41,665 bases of DNA from an uncultured Alphaproteobacteria bacterium (GTDB lineage: Bacteria > Pseudomonadota > Alphaproteobacteria > Thalassobaculales > Thalassobaculaceae). Position 1 is the stretch's first letter; each line of letters begins with the position of its first letter. A program made the position numbers and the translations under genes. The DNA lies in assembly GCA_902589475.1 (NCBI GenBank), contig CACITD010000018.1, positions 1-41,665 of the forward strand, written 5' to 3'. The notes beneath the pieces are model-generated. The model searched no databases and had not been told where the DNA came from. It saw only the letters and a program-made list of their open reading frames with translations. Shown here one piece after another: positions 16,884-25,935 of this stretch.

Positions 16884-18275
16884 TTAGTTTAATGCCTGAA
16901 CGATTTCGTCGCACATCGATTTTGCGTCCGAAAAAAGCATCATTGTATTATCTCGGAAAAATAATTCATTATCTACACCAGCATAACCTGAGGCCATAGA
17001 CCTTTTAATAAAAAGTACGGTTTTTGCATTTTCAACGTCCAGTATAGGCATCCCATAAATTGGGCTTGAAGGGTCAGTTTTAGCGGCCGGGTTAGTTACA
17101 TCGTTAGCACCTATAACAAAGGCGACATCAGCTTGTGCGAAATCTCTATTTATTTCATCTAATTCTAATACTTGTTCATAAGGAACATTTGCTTCAGCAA
17201 GGAGAACATTCATATGGCCTGGCATGCGACCAGCAACGGGATGAATAGCGTACCGAACATCGACTCCATCAGCTTTAAGTAATTCGCCCATTTCGCGCAA
17301 AGCGTGCTGTGCTTGTGCTACGGCCATTCCATAACCTGGGACGATTATAACCGAAGATGCATTTTTCATAATGAAAGCGGCATCTTCTGCGCTCCCAGAT
17401 TTAATGGCCTTATCGCCGCTTGTTGTGGTGCCAGAAATTTCCGAATCGCCACCAAATCCACCTAGTATTACGCTAAAGAACGATCGATTCATTCCCTTAC
17501 ACATAATGTAAGATAGAATGGCTCCCGACGAACCTACTAACGCTCCAGTCACTATTAAAAGGCTGTTCCCAAGTGTAAAGCCAATGCCACAGGCGGCCCA
17601 TCCAGAGTAAGAATTCAACATAGATATCACGACGGGCATATCAGCTCCGCCAATTGGTACAATTATCAAAATGCCAATAACCAGCGATAATAAAAATATG
17701 CTCCAAAAAATGCTCTCACTTTGCTCAATGGTCATCCAAGCCACTAAAGCGACTAAAGTAATTCCTAAGATTGCATTAAGGGGGTGTTGGCCTGGGAACG
17801 TTAGTGGTGCGCCAGTTATAATCCCTTGCAGTTTCCCAAATGCTATAATTGAACCTGTAAAGGTTATTGCACCTATGGCTAGACCAATTGACATTTCTAT
17901 TAAACTACCTGGGTTGATGTTTAAAAAAGTGCCAATCCCGTAGGCCTCAGGCCTAAAAAACGCGGCTGCGGCCACAAAGCAGGCGGCTAACCCAACCAAG
18001 CTATGGAATCCTGCAACTAGTTGAGGCAGGGCCGTCATTTCTATTTTTCTGGCTATGAATGTCCCTATTCCACCGCCGATAACAATTCCAGCAAGAATAA
18101 CTTCGTAACTCAAAACAGTTGGCAGAGCTAAAGTAGTTCCAACAGCGATAGTCATCCCTAGAATCCCAAAAAGATTCCCTTGACGCGCTGAGTCAGGTGA
18201 ACTTAATCCTCGTAGTGCAAGTATGAAAAATATGCTCGAAACTAAGTACAGGGTGGCTGAAATATTATCGGTCAT
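16884..18275 (-). CDS. pntB: NAD(P) transhydrogenase subunit beta
   Basis: This 463-residue membrane protein has about nine N-terminal helices and a C-terminal NADP-binding domain (dIII) with VIIVPGYGMAVAQAQ, HPVAGRMPGHMNVLLAEA and VIGANDVTNPAA. With PntA it uses the proton-motive force to reduce NADP+ with NADH, supplying NADPH for biosynthesis and redox defence. It lies 14 bp downstream of pntAB on the same strand. The length is normal for the split alphaproteobacterial enzyme. Confidence 0.96.
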   Translation of the reverse strand: MTDNISATLYLVSSIFFILALRGLSSPDSARQGNLFGILGMTIAVGTTLALPTVLSYEVILAGIVIGGGIGTFIARKIEMTALPQLVAGFHSLVGLAACFVAAAAFFRPEAYGIGTFLNINPGSLIEMSIGLAIGAITFTGSIIAFGKLQGIITGAPLTFPGQHPLNAILGITLVALVAWMTIEQSESIFWSIFLLSLVIGILIIVPIGGADMPVVISMLNSYSGWAACGIGFTLGNSLLIVTGALVGSSGAILSYIMCKGMNRSFFSVILGGFGGDSEISGTTTSGDKAIKSGSAEDAAFIMKNASSVIIVPGYGMAVAQAQHALREMGELLKADGVDVRYAIHPVAGRMPGHMNVLLAEANVPYEQVLELDEINRDFAQADVAFVIGANDVTNPAAKTDPSSPIYGMPILDVENAKTVLFIKRSMASGYAGVDNELFFRDNTMMLFSDAKSMCDEIVQALN

Positions 18276-18289
18276 CGTGGTTTCCTAAA

Positions 18290-18586
18290 TCAGCGTTTTT
18301 TCTTAAACATTGACAACATTCGTTGGGTGACAATAAAGCCACCAAAAATATTAATTGAAGCTAAAACCACTGCGAAAAAACCCATGATTTGAGCAAAGTT
18401 CGTTTCAGAGGGACCGGCGGCTATTAGTGCTCCTACTATAATAACCGAAGAAATAGCATTTGTTACGCTCATAAGAGGTGAATGCAAAGCGGGAGTGACA
18501 CGCCAAACAACGTAGTAGCCCACGAAGCAGGCTAAAACCAATACTGTAATACCAAAAATAAACGGATCAACGCTTCCTGTTTGCAC
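18290..18586 (-). CDS. pntAB: NAD(P) transhydrogenase subunit alpha part 2
   Basis: This 98-residue membrane protein is the detached C-terminal membrane part of the alpha subunit, with three hydrophobic helices. The conserved segment [19 protein letters not shown] lies in the middle. Splitting alpha into PntAA and PntAB is usual in Alphaproteobacteria. The gene sits between pntAA (110 bp upstream) and pntB (14 bp downstream). Confidence 0.95.
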   Translation of the reverse strand: MQTGSVDPFIFGITVLVLACFVGYYVVWRVTPALHSPLMSVTNAISSVIIVGALIAAGPSETNFAQIMGFFAVVLASINIFGGFIVTQRMLSMFKKKR

Positions 18587-18696
18587 TTTACACCTCTTTA
18601 TTCAGTCCTTTGGATAGTTCCTTAGATATGCCCCAATGTTAGGATAAGAAATTATAAAAATATATTTCGAGCTTCCTTTTATGTCGATTAACTGGA

Positions 18697-19860
18697 TTAC
18701 ACTGAAGTTGTAACCGCATCGTGCACGATTTCCCCATCTTTTGTTATCATCGAACCTACGATGATTTCATCTTGCATGTTAATCTCTATTTTATTTTCTG
18801 AACTATTAATAAGCGGTGTGACAAAATTTAGCAGGTTTTTCGCAAAAAGTGCTGATGCGTCAATTGCCACTCTGCTAGCCAAATTTGTGCAGCCAATTAT
18901 TTTAATACCGTTACGGTCGACCACCTTATTGGGTTCCGAAAGCGGACAATTCCCTCCTTGCTCTACGGCAAGATCCACAATTACCGAACCAGGCTTCATA
19001 GTGTCTACCATTTCTGGTGTTAATAAAACCGGAGCTGGTTTTCCAGGTATTAAAGCAGTGCAGATGATGATATCCTGCTTAGCAACTGTAGCTGCGATTA
19101 ATTCGGTCTGCTTCTTTTTATACTCATCACTCATTTCCTTGGCATAGCCACCGCTTGTCTCAGCTTGCTTGAATTCCTCATCTTCTACAGCAATGAATTT
19201 AGCGCCTAAACTTTCGACGTTTTCTTTTGCCGCTGGTCGAACGTCACTCGCCGATACAACAGCACCCAGCCTGCGAGCGGTTGCAATAGCTTGAAGCCCC
19301 GCAACCCCCGCACCCATAACTAAACATTTAGCAGGTGGGACGGTTCCTGCAGCAGTCATCATCATCGGAAATGCTTTGCCATAAGTTGTAGACGCTTCAA
19401 TAACCGCCTTGTAACCTGCTAGGTTGGACTGAGAGGATAGAACATCCATCGCTTGGGCTCGGGTTATTCGGGGGATTAACTCCAGCGCAAAGCAGGTTAT
19501 GTTTTGCTTCGCAATTAAGGTTATTAAATCTCTATCTTTATAAGGCTCCATAAGGCTTACCAAAATTGATCCAGTTTTGAGAAGTTTTACTTCATCAAGC
19601 TTTGAGACATCCGTATCTTTTGGCCCTATTGGTTTATTAACTTTTAAGACGATATCAGCGTTTTTCAGGACTCTCGATGCGTCGTCTAAGATATTTGCCC
19701 CGGCTTCCTCATACTCCTGGTCTGTGATTGCGGCTGTGATACCGGCTCCCTTTTCTATGTTTACTTTGAGCCCCAGTGCAATAAATTTCTTGACTGTATC
19801 AGGAGTTGCGGCTACCCGCTTCTCGTCCGATCGCCTCTCTTTGATTATTCCAATTTGCAT
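18697..19860 (-). CDS. pntAA: NAD(P) transhydrogenase subunit alpha part 1
   Basis: This 387-residue soluble NAD(H)-binding domain (dI) begins MQIGIIKERRSDEKRVA and contains the Rossmann motif VMGAGVAGLQAIATA and the mobile-loop region after it. A GTG five codons upstream (19875) is in frame, but the GAGGG ribosome-binding site lies within that extension, so the ATG at 19860 is preferred. It is the first gene of the leftward pntAA-pntAB-pntB operon. A strong hairpin lies about 60 bp upstream (see 19922-19946). Confidence 0.95.
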   Translation of the reverse strand: MQIGIIKERRSDEKRVAATPDTVKKFIALGLKVNIEKGAGITAAITDQEYEEAGANILDDASRVLKNADIVLKVNKPIGPKDTDVSKLDEVKLLKTGSILVSLMEPYKDRDLITLIAKQNITCFALELIPRITRAQAMDVLSSQSNLAGYKAVIEASTTYGKAFPMMMTAAGTVPPAKCLVMGAGVAGLQAIATARRLGAVVSASDVRPAAKENVESLGAKFIAVEDEEFKQAETSGGYAKEMSDEYKKKQTELIAATVAKQDIIICTALIPGKPAPVLLTPEMVDTMKPGSVIVDLAVEQGGNCPLSEPNKVVDRNGIKIIGCTNLASRVAIDASALFAKNLLNFVTPLINSSENKIEINMQDEIIVGSMITKDGEIVHDAVTTSV

Positions 19861-19921
19861 TGAATGTGCCCTCACAAAACACTTTAATAAATTGAAATCT
19901 TTTCCTCATAACCTAACACGT

Positions 19922-19946
19922 AGTGGGTTTTCTGAGGAAACCCACT
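19922..19946 (+). promoter_or_regulatory. Hairpin upstream of pntAA, T-run on the + strand
   Basis: A nine-base-pair perfect inverted repeat, AGTGGGTTT and AAACCCACT, encloses a seven-base loop. On the + strand it is followed by CTTTTTC and so looks like an intrinsic terminator, yet no + strand gene ends here. On the - strand it would sit in the leader of pntAA and has no T-run after it. It could be a terminator for an unannotated + strand transcript, a leader structure, or an operator. Confidence 0.5.
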
Positions 19947-20002
19947 CTTTTTCAATTTCTCGTGGAGTTTATTAGGCTTTTAGGAGCCTTGACGCAACGA
20001 TT

Positions 20003-20668
20003 TTATTTTATAAGTGAGCCGCGTCGTTCGACTTCTAATTTCATTAAGTCGTCTTTTAAAAGTTTTTGGATTTTCCCGTTAGCTTTTTGGCAGGCGATAT
20101 AGTCGTCATTTCGGGGAAGTTTTACATGATTACTTGTTTTTATTTGACAATTTTTGTTAATCTTTGATGCTACGGCATCCCAATTTTCTCTAGTGAATTT
20201 GGCTTCCTCTGCGTAGTAGAGATCTCGCTCGTCTGCGCTTTTAAATGAGTTTTTGCGAAGTACAATATGTAGTTTTCTTGGCAAACCTGATAGAGGTCCC
20301 ACGCTCGCTCGGTTATAATTGCTGTTTTGGGCTGTGACGTTTTGCCCCAGTTTCAGCCTTTCTAACAAATTAAATGTTCTTAATGGAGTTAAAACGATTA
20401 CTTTATCCCAATAGTTTTCTTTAGAACATTTAACCTTTATTGGCAGCTTTAGTATTGAGAGATTTATAAAGTGGGGAACTTCTGTGCGTCTAACAGTAGT
20501 ATTCGCTCCATCGTACTCACATAACAGGTTTGTTTGGTTAGACGTGATGAAAGTGTACTCTGAAAATTTTGTTAGACCGGGGCTGTCAGATACCGGTTGT
20601 GCACAACCCGAAATAAGCAAACAGAATCCTACTACTAAGTTTGAAATGAAGTTTATGCTTATTCTCAT
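20003..20668 (-). CDS. Putative lipoprotein of unknown function
   Basis: The protein has about 221 residues from the ATG at 20668; a TTG at 20683 is also in frame, but ATG with GGATGG upstream fits better. A signal peptide ends in a lipobox-like LLISGC, so it should be lipidated and exported. The segment after it (CEYDGANTT through KVKCSKENY) looks like a small beta-domain with two cysteines, reminiscent of PEGA-like envelope domains. The C-terminal third is charged and helical. I do not recognise the family. It is followed leftward by the pnt operon after a 142 bp gap and is divergent from ctaA. Confidence 0.7.
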   Translation of the reverse strand: MRISINFISNLVVGFCLLISGCAQPVSDSPGLTKFSEYTFITSNQTNLLCEYDGANTTVRRTEVPHFINLSILKLPIKVKCSKENYWDKVIVLTPLRTFNLLERLKLGQNVTAQNSNYNRASVGPLSGLPRKLHIVLRKNSFKSADERDLYYAEEAKFTRENWDAVASKINKNCQIKTSNHVKLPRNDDYIACQKANGKIQKLLKDDLMKLEVERRGSLIK

Positions 20669-20823
20669 AAAGAGACCATCCAAAATCCTATGATTAGAAT
20701 ATTATCAATTGAGCTTTGGAAGATCAAAGCCTGTCTTAGAAATAATCTTAAAGTCTTTTGGTTTCAGTTGAATCTTATGATAGCGAGCACCATATCCGTA
20801 TGGGACAGTACTTGGAGTAAAAT

Positions 20824-21885
20824 TTGGTGGTTAAATCAGGCAATCGCGGATTAGTAATTTGGATATCTTTTCTGATATTGATGGTTATAACGATGGTCAT
20901 AATAGGGGGTATAACGCGAGTAACAGGCTCGGGGTTGTCGATGGTAGAATGGCGACCGTTCGTCGGATGGTTGCCTCCCTTAAATGACCAAGAATGGCAA
21001 AGAGTATTTAATCTTTATAAAAGATCGCCAGAATTTATATCGCTGAATTCTTGGATGGACTTGTCCGCTTTTAAACAAATCTTTTGGTGGGAATACGTTC
21101 ACAGGTTATGGGGCCGCATGATTGGGTTAGCTTTCTTTGTCCCCTTGGTGTTCTTTTTAATTTCTCGGAAAATTCCAAAACAACTTGCCTCAAAAATTTT
21201 ATTAATAACCATCCTTGGATGCATGCAGGCGTTTATTGGTTGGTGGATGGTAAAAAGCGGATTGTCTGGAGAACCTTCTGTAAGCCAATATAGATTGGCT
21301 ACCCACCTTGGAATGGCGTTTATTATTTTAGGGGTGTTAGTCTGGACTTTTATGGACCTAGTCGTCGGTGTTGGGTTCTCGGCAGCAACCAGCATAGTAC
21401 GCCATGCTTCATTGGTCTGTGGACTGATTTTGGTTACAATTCTAGCGGGTGCTTTGGTGGCAGGTTTAGACGCCGGACTTGTATACAACATGTTTCCGTT
21501 GATGGGCGGAAAGATTGTTCCAGAGGATTATCTCGCTATGGAGGTGATATGGCGGAATATTTTTGAAAATCCTGCAGCGGTTCAGTTTAATCACAGGTTA
21601 TTAGGAACGGCTACTGCACTTGCAATTGCATGGTTGCTGTTTAGGTGTCTGAAGTTAAATATCACCGCTCCTACAAGAACGGCTGCGTATAGTCTCTCAG
21701 CCTTAGTTATTCTGCAGTTCAGTCTTGGAGTTTTAGCTCTTACAAATGGAGTGCCCCATAACCTAGCCGTAGCTCATCAACTTGTAGGTGTTTGTCTCTT
21801 TATCAATAGCTTGGTTTTGATAAGGCTATTAAGAGTGCCGGGGAGTGCAATCGAAGCGGCTCAGTATTCGTTGCTGCGGAGATAG
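20824..21885 (+). CDS. ctaA: Heme A synthase
   Basis: This 353-residue membrane protein with about eight helices oxidises heme O to heme A for the aa3-type cytochrome oxidase. Family features are GGITRVTGSGLSMVEWRP near the N-terminus, WWEYVHRLWGRMIG with a heme-ligand histidine, a second histidine in ATHLGMAF, and late ones in FNHRLLG and VAHQLVG. There is no ATG at the start: TTG at 20824 or GTG at 20827 follows a GGAG at 20814-20817. The form without paired loop cysteines is typical of Alphaproteobacteria. It converges on rpmB with 20 bp between. Confidence 0.95.
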   Translation: MVVKSGNRGLVIWISFLILMVITMVIIGGITRVTGSGLSMVEWRPFVGWLPPLNDQEWQRVFNLYKRSPEFISLNSWMDLSAFKQIFWWEYVHRLWGRMIGLAFFVPLVFFLISRKIPKQLASKILLITILGCMQAFIGWWMVKSGLSGEPSVSQYRLATHLGMAFIILGVLVWTFMDLVVGVGFSAATSIVRHASLVCGLILVTILAGALVAGLDAGLVYNMFPLMGGKIVPEDYLAMEVIWRNIFENPAAVQFNHRLLGTATALAIAWLLFRCLKLNITAPTRTAAYSLSALVILQFSLGVLALTNGVPHNLAVAHQLVGVCLFINSLVLIRLLRVPGSAIEAAQYSLLRR

Positions 21886-21905
21886 AAGCCCGCCAGGAGA
21901 CAGCT

Positions 21906-22199
21906 TTATTCAGAAGCTGTTTGCTCCGCTTTTTCTATTCTGCGTTTTAATGTTCTAGCGTCTGACGCTAGCTTGGCATTCTTCGTATTTTTTAGAAACG
22001 AGTCCAAACCGCCTTTATATTCGATAGTTCTGATCGTCGACGCCGCTACTTTCAAGCTCACCGTTTCACCAAGCGTTTCACTAATGAACGAAACCTTCTG
22101 GAGGTTCGGTATAAACCGTCTTTTATTCTTATTATTAGCATGGCTGACGTTATTACCTGTCATCACGCCCTTGCCGGTTATAGAACATCGACGAGCCAC
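21906..22199 (-). CDS. rpmB: 50S ribosomal protein L28
   Basis: This 97-residue basic protein starts MARRCSITGKGVMTGNNVSHA, the standard L28 opening, and continues with KRRFIPNLQKV. L28 is a late-assembling large-subunit protein. It lacks the paired zinc cysteines of the C+ form. The gene is preceded by the HAD gene after 118 bp and may have its own promoter there. A seven-base-pair hairpin at 21900-21920 spans its stop codon but lacks a T-run. Confidence 0.96.
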   Translation of the reverse strand: MARRCSITGKGVMTGNNVSHANNKNKRRFIPNLQKVSFISETLGETVSLKVAASTIRTIEYKGGLDSFLKNTKNAKLASDARTLKRRIEKAEQTASE

Positions 22200-22317
22200 G
22201 AGACCATCTCCCTTTTTGATTAGTCACTCAATACTCAAAATAGTAGGGAGAGGATATACGCCACTCTTTATTCAACGTCAAGGTAGCTATGTTTTTTCGC
22301 AATGCTTTAATTGTCGG

Positions 22318-23181
22318 TTATCTTAGGCGTGTCATAGCGTAATCAGCAAATGATGACAGCTTATTTTGACAAGACTGAATAGCGCTTAGGTCAAGGTTGC
22401 ATCCAGATCTATCTGTGATTTTATGAACTCCAGTTCCAAGAAGTAGTGAGCTAAATCCAATAGAATTGGCGCCGCTTATATCTGTTTCTAAATTATCACC
22501 AATCATTAGATATCTAGAGGCGTCCATTTTGCCGCTCAGCGATTTACAACGCTCAAAAACGGCAGGGTAGGGTTTCCCTATGTACGATACCACCCCGCCG
22601 ATAGATGAATAATAGGCGGCTAGATAACCGGCACACATGTGTGTTGTATTACCATGCACTACCATTTTATCGGGATTTGTGCATAGCATGGGAATATAAA
22701 GTGATTTGGCTCTCTGTAGGATTTTAATGTAATCGTCGAGTGTTTCCTCGGCTTTGTCAGGACCAGCGTTGAGAATCCATTTTGATTTATCAAGAGCGGT
22801 CTCGATTACAAAGTTTTCTTCAGGGATTACGTTTGGATAGCGGTTAGGGCCGGTTAGGTAGACTGGCCCATCGAATCGTATTTTTTTTGACTGGCGCCCG
22901 TTAGAAAGCTGCCGTTTCGCCTCTCCGCCTGATGTAACTACCTCATCAAATAGGCTTTTGTCGATTCCTAGTGCACTTAATCTCTCGTACACCACGTTTT
23001 CTATCTGAGGAGAATTGGATAGAAATATTATACATTTATTTTTTTGACGGAGACTTCTTAATACGTTTTTAACACCTGGAAATAATTTTTGCCCATCATA
23101 GATAGTCCCCCAAATATCAAAAATAAAAACCTCAAAAAAATCTGAAATTTCCTCTATTGATTGTAATTCTTGAATTGCCAT
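22318..23181 (-). CDS. HAD-superfamily class IIA hydrolase (TIGR01459-like)
   Basis: This 287-residue protein has HAD motif I as FDIWGTIYDG, motif II in FLSNS, and the late acidic motif MIGDNLETDISGA. The tryptophan in place of the second motif I aspartate is usual for the alphaproteobacterial TIGR01459 group related to NagD sugar-phosphate phosphatases. The substrate is unknown. It starts four bases after the stop of the TipF-like gene, so the two are probably co-transcribed with pyrD. Confidence 0.85.
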   Translation of the reverse strand: MAIQELQSIEEISDFFEVFIFDIWGTIYDGQKLFPGVKNVLRSLRQKNKCIIFLSNSPQIENVVYERLSALGIDKSLFDEVVTSGGEAKRQLSNGRQSKKIRFDGPVYLTGPNRYPNVIPEENFVIETALDKSKWILNAGPDKAEETLDDYIKILQRAKSLYIPMLCTNPDKMVVHGNTTHMCAGYLAAYYSSIGGVVSYIGKPYPAVFERCKSLSGKMDASRYLMIGDNLETDISGANSIGFSSLLLGTGVHKITDRSGCNLDLSAIQSCQNKLSSFADYAMTRLR

Positions 23182-23185
23182 AGAT

Positions 23186-24385
23186 CTATTTTTTTACTGC
23201 TTTTGGTTCTCCGAATAAGTAGCCCTGGCCGAAGTCAATTTTGAGATCTAAAAGTTCAAGAAGCATCTCTTCCGTCTCTATTTTCTCAACAATTAAGTCC
23301 ATAGCTTGTCGGTCCATGGCACCTTTCAAGGAATTCATGTTGACCAGGGCGTCCTCACCTTTTGCAACTTCATGTAGAAGATGGGCGTCTATCTTTATGA
23401 ATTTAAAGCCGTTCCTAGATAGTGTCGAAAGATCAAAGTTCAGGTCTTTCAGTTGATCAACTGCTAGTCGAAAGCCCAAACCTGCGAGTCTTTTTAAATT
23501 CGTTTGTATCTCAAATGTACCGTCTTCGATGGTCTGTTGACTGAATTCAAAAATAAGACTAGAGGCTAAAGATGTGTTATTAGCCATGAAATCTATAAAA
23601 TCAGTGAAAAACTCAATATCTGTAAGCGTCTTATTTGAAATATTACAGAAGAATAAAATGTTAGGCTGCTCTCGTCGTGTCTGGCGAACGAGCTGTATAC
23701 ATCGGAATAATAAAAGATTGTCTAAAGCTGCTGTGAGACCGGCAGCGTCTGATATAGGAAGATACTGCTCGGGTCTGATAATATTTCCTTCATTGTCAGT
23801 AATTCGGGAAAAACACTCATAAAAAGCGGGAATTCTTTGAGGCAAGCGCACGGTGGGTTGTATAAAGAGCTGAACTCGGTCTTCTCTAACCGCTCTATCT
23901 AAAAAAGTGAGTATCTCTGCATCGTCATAATTTAGAAAAGGTTCACGTGGTCCAGCTTTGTTCGGTGCGTCTTGGTTCACTTCCTCGTCATCAGGTTCCA
24001 TTTCTTTTGCAATATTTTTGGTGGTCTGGGTTTCACTAACCTTTTCTGTAACTTGTTTCATAAGGCCTCGGAGTATTCGTAATTCCGAGGCAACATTTTC
24101 AGTCTCGGGTAGTATATCAATTCTTTTTTGCAAGTCTGTAAGCTGTTTTTCAATTTTGAGAATGTTCTCTTTCGTATTTTTAAGTTCGATAGAAACATGG
24201 TGACTTTTTCGACTGATTTTCCTCAACTGCAGGAAGAAGATAATAATTAAAACTAGTGATGTCGATGTAACCGAAATGACAAGGCTGAGTGTGCTGAGAG
24301 TTTCTCCCATTAAGATTTCGAAAAGTGGTCCGGAAACGAGCGCGACTATAAAGAGTGGTATGATCAGTATTTTTGACACCAGCAA
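23186..24385 (-). CDS. TipF-like membrane protein with degenerate EAL domain
   Basis: This 399-residue protein has two N-terminal helices (about 4-24 and 33-52), a coiled coil (about 62-120), an acidic linker, and an EAL-type domain from about 155. The signature EAL is ECF (from Glu190), the DDFG motif is DQLK (from Asp310), but Lys331, EKIE at 367-370 and GQGYLFGEP at 386-394 remain. It is unlikely to hydrolyse c-di-GMP and may act as a receptor. The order of helices, coiled coil and EAL, with DNLLLFRC and FCNIS, resembles Caulobacter TipF, a c-di-GMP-binding flagellum-positioning factor. It lies 8 bp downstream of pyrD and four bases before the HAD gene. Confidence 0.8.
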   Translation of the reverse strand: MLVSKILIIPLFIVALVSGPLFEILMGETLSTLSLVISVTSTSLVLIIIFFLQLRKISRKSHHVSIELKNTKENILKIEKQLTDLQKRIDILPETENVASELRILRGLMKQVTEKVSETQTTKNIAKEMEPDDEEVNQDAPNKAGPREPFLNYDDAEILTFLDRAVREDRVQLFIQPTVRLPQRIPAFYECFSRITDNEGNIIRPEQYLPISDAAGLTAALDNLLLFRCIQLVRQTRREQPNILFFCNISNKTLTDIEFFTDFIDFMANNTSLASSLIFEFSQQTIEDGTFEIQTNLKRLAGLGFRLAVDQLKDLNFDLSTLSRNGFKFIKIDAHLLHEVAKGEDALVNMNSLKGAMDRQAMDLIVEKIETEEMLLELLDLKIDFGQGYLFGEPKAVKK

Positions 24386-24393
24386 CGCTCCTT

Positions 24394-25494
24394 TTAGATT
24401 TGTACCTCTTTAGAAGCCCAATAGTCAGCTTCGATACCAACAGCCTCTGATATATGCTCTATGTTATCATTTTTTAAGGCCTCAGATAATCCTTTGTTAA
24501 TTTCGCTAAACAACCTAGGTCCTTTATAAATAAGCGCGGTGTAAAGCTGTATGAGGCTAGCCCCAGCCTTGAACTTGGTATATGCCGTTTCAGCACTGTC
24601 AACTCCACCGACTCCTATTATTGGTATGCGTTGTTTTGCTGCAAGGAAGGTCTGCGCCAATTTTTGTGTGGAAAGTTCAAAGAGAGGAGCTCCACTTAGG
24701 CCGCCTGGTTCACCTTGCTTAGCATCTAAGAGATTTTGGGGACGACTAATCGTTGTGTTTGAGATAATAATCCCAGAAATGCCACTTGATACAGCCACGT
24801 CAACAATCTCATTGATTTCTTCATTTCTTAAGTCGGGAGCAATTTTTAGAAGTAAGGGGATTGGACGGTTCGAGTCATTTTTTTTCCATGAAGCTGTAAT
24901 CAGCGTGTTTAAAAGTTCCTCCAGTTTCTCTACTTGCTGAAATGAGCGAAGCCCGGGCGTGTTTGGAGAAGAAACATTTACAGTGACATAGTCAGCTATA
25001 TTTCTTAAAAGTGTTAAGCATTCAACATAATCTTCGACAGGCGTTTGAGTACTTTTATTGATCCCAATATTTACGCCTAAGACCACAGATTTATCTCTAC
25101 GTTTGCTTAGACGCTCTAGTCCACCCATAATGCCTTTGTTATTGAAACCGAGCCTGTTGATAACCGCATTATCTGATGACAATCTGAATACACGCGGACG
25201 GGGATTACCTATCTGGGGCTCAAGAGTTAGTGTTCCTGCTTCGACGAACCCCGGACCAATTTGAGATAGCTGGTCAAAAACTTCTCCATCTTTATCAAAG
25301 CCCGCTGCAAGGCCTATAGGATTCCGAAATCTTAACTCGAAAATAGTGGAAATAGTCTCTGAAAATTCGTTGCACCTCAGATCTTTTGATGATGCAAAAC
25401 CTAACTTAAGCATTTTTATAGTCGCAGAATGCGCTGTTTCTGCCGGAAGATATCGAAGTAATCGGAGTGAGATTGTCTCTAAAAGTTTATTCAT
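24394..25494 (-). CDS. pyrD: Dihydroorotate dehydrogenase (quinone), class 2
   Basis: This protein of about 366 residues oxidises dihydroorotate to orotate in pyrimidine synthesis and passes electrons to ubiquinone. Visible motifs are GLAAGFDKDGE (FMN site), NVSSPNTPGLR with the catalytic serine, and GVGGVDSAETAYTKFKAGASLIQLYT. The N-terminal helices typical of membrane-associated class 2 enzymes are present. The frame extends upstream to 25539, but the ATG at 25494 overlaps the end of the DUF952 gene (ATGAATAA) and fits the family N-terminus. It is co-transcribed with the TipF-like gene. Confidence 0.95.
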   Translation of the reverse strand: MNKLLETISLRLLRYLPAETAHSATIKMLKLGFASSKDLRCNEFSETISTIFELRFRNPIGLAAGFDKDGEVFDQLSQIGPGFVEAGTLTLEPQIGNPRPRVFRLSSDNAVINRLGFNNKGIMGGLERLSKRRDKSVVLGVNIGINKSTQTPVEDYVECLTLLRNIADYVTVNVSSPNTPGLRSFQQVEKLEELLNTLITASWKKNDSNRPIPLLLKIAPDLRNEEINEIVDVAVSSGISGIIISNTTISRPQNLLDAKQGEPGGLSGAPLFELSTQKLAQTFLAAKQRIPIIGVGGVDSAETAYTKFKAGASLIQLYTALIYKGPRLFSEINKGLSEALKNDNIEHISEAVGIEADYWASKEVQI

Positions 25495-25849
25495 GCGGCT
25501 CGTCTTTGAGTTTGGGTAATAAATGATTGCCAGAATCATCCATTGGAATTGCGGTTAGTTGGGTAACGTATCTCTTAAGGAAAGGCCCGTATAAATGGGG
25601 AAAATATTCATTATTTCTCGCTGGTTCCCATTTCAAATCATCAACGATTAAATGAGCATCAACTTCAACTAGAAAAATGTCTTTTTCTCCGTTTCGATGC
25701 TTCTTTGCACTAATGGCTAGTTGCTTCGCAGTTGAAAAATGAACAAAACCGTCATTTTTATCCTCAGCAGATGGGATATAAAAGTCCAGTTCTAAAGACG
25801 CATCCAAATCTTTTTTTCGTGATAGATGATAAATCCATCTATTTTTCAT
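25487..25849 (-). CDS. DUF952 family protein
   Basis: This 120-residue protein begins with a WIYHL segment and contains DGFVHFSTAKQL and YFPHLYGPFLKRYV, the hallmarks of DUF952. The family has a fold related to ADP-ribosyl-transferring toxins and enzymes, but no activity is established that I can cite. The gene overlaps pyrD by eight bases, a linkage commonly seen in Alphaproteobacteria. The assignment to the family is firm and the function is unknown. Confidence 0.88.
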   Translation of the reverse strand: MKNRWIYHLSRKKDLDASLELDFYIPSAEDKNDGFVHFSTAKQLAISAKKHRNGEKDIFLVEVDAHLIVDDLKWEPARNNEYFPHLYGPFLKRYVTQLTAIPMDDSGNHLLPKLKDEPHE

Positions 25850-25935
25850 ATTTTAATAGTCTCCGAAGTCTTAGTGGTTAATCGAACAGTATTAAGTGCT
25901 GTTCAAAATTTATTTTACAAAAATAATTAATTTAA

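Noticed and set aside
21900..21920. ACAGCTT/AAGCTGT hairpin at the rpmB stop as a terminator
   Set aside because: There is no T-run directly after the stem on either strand, and part of it is coding.
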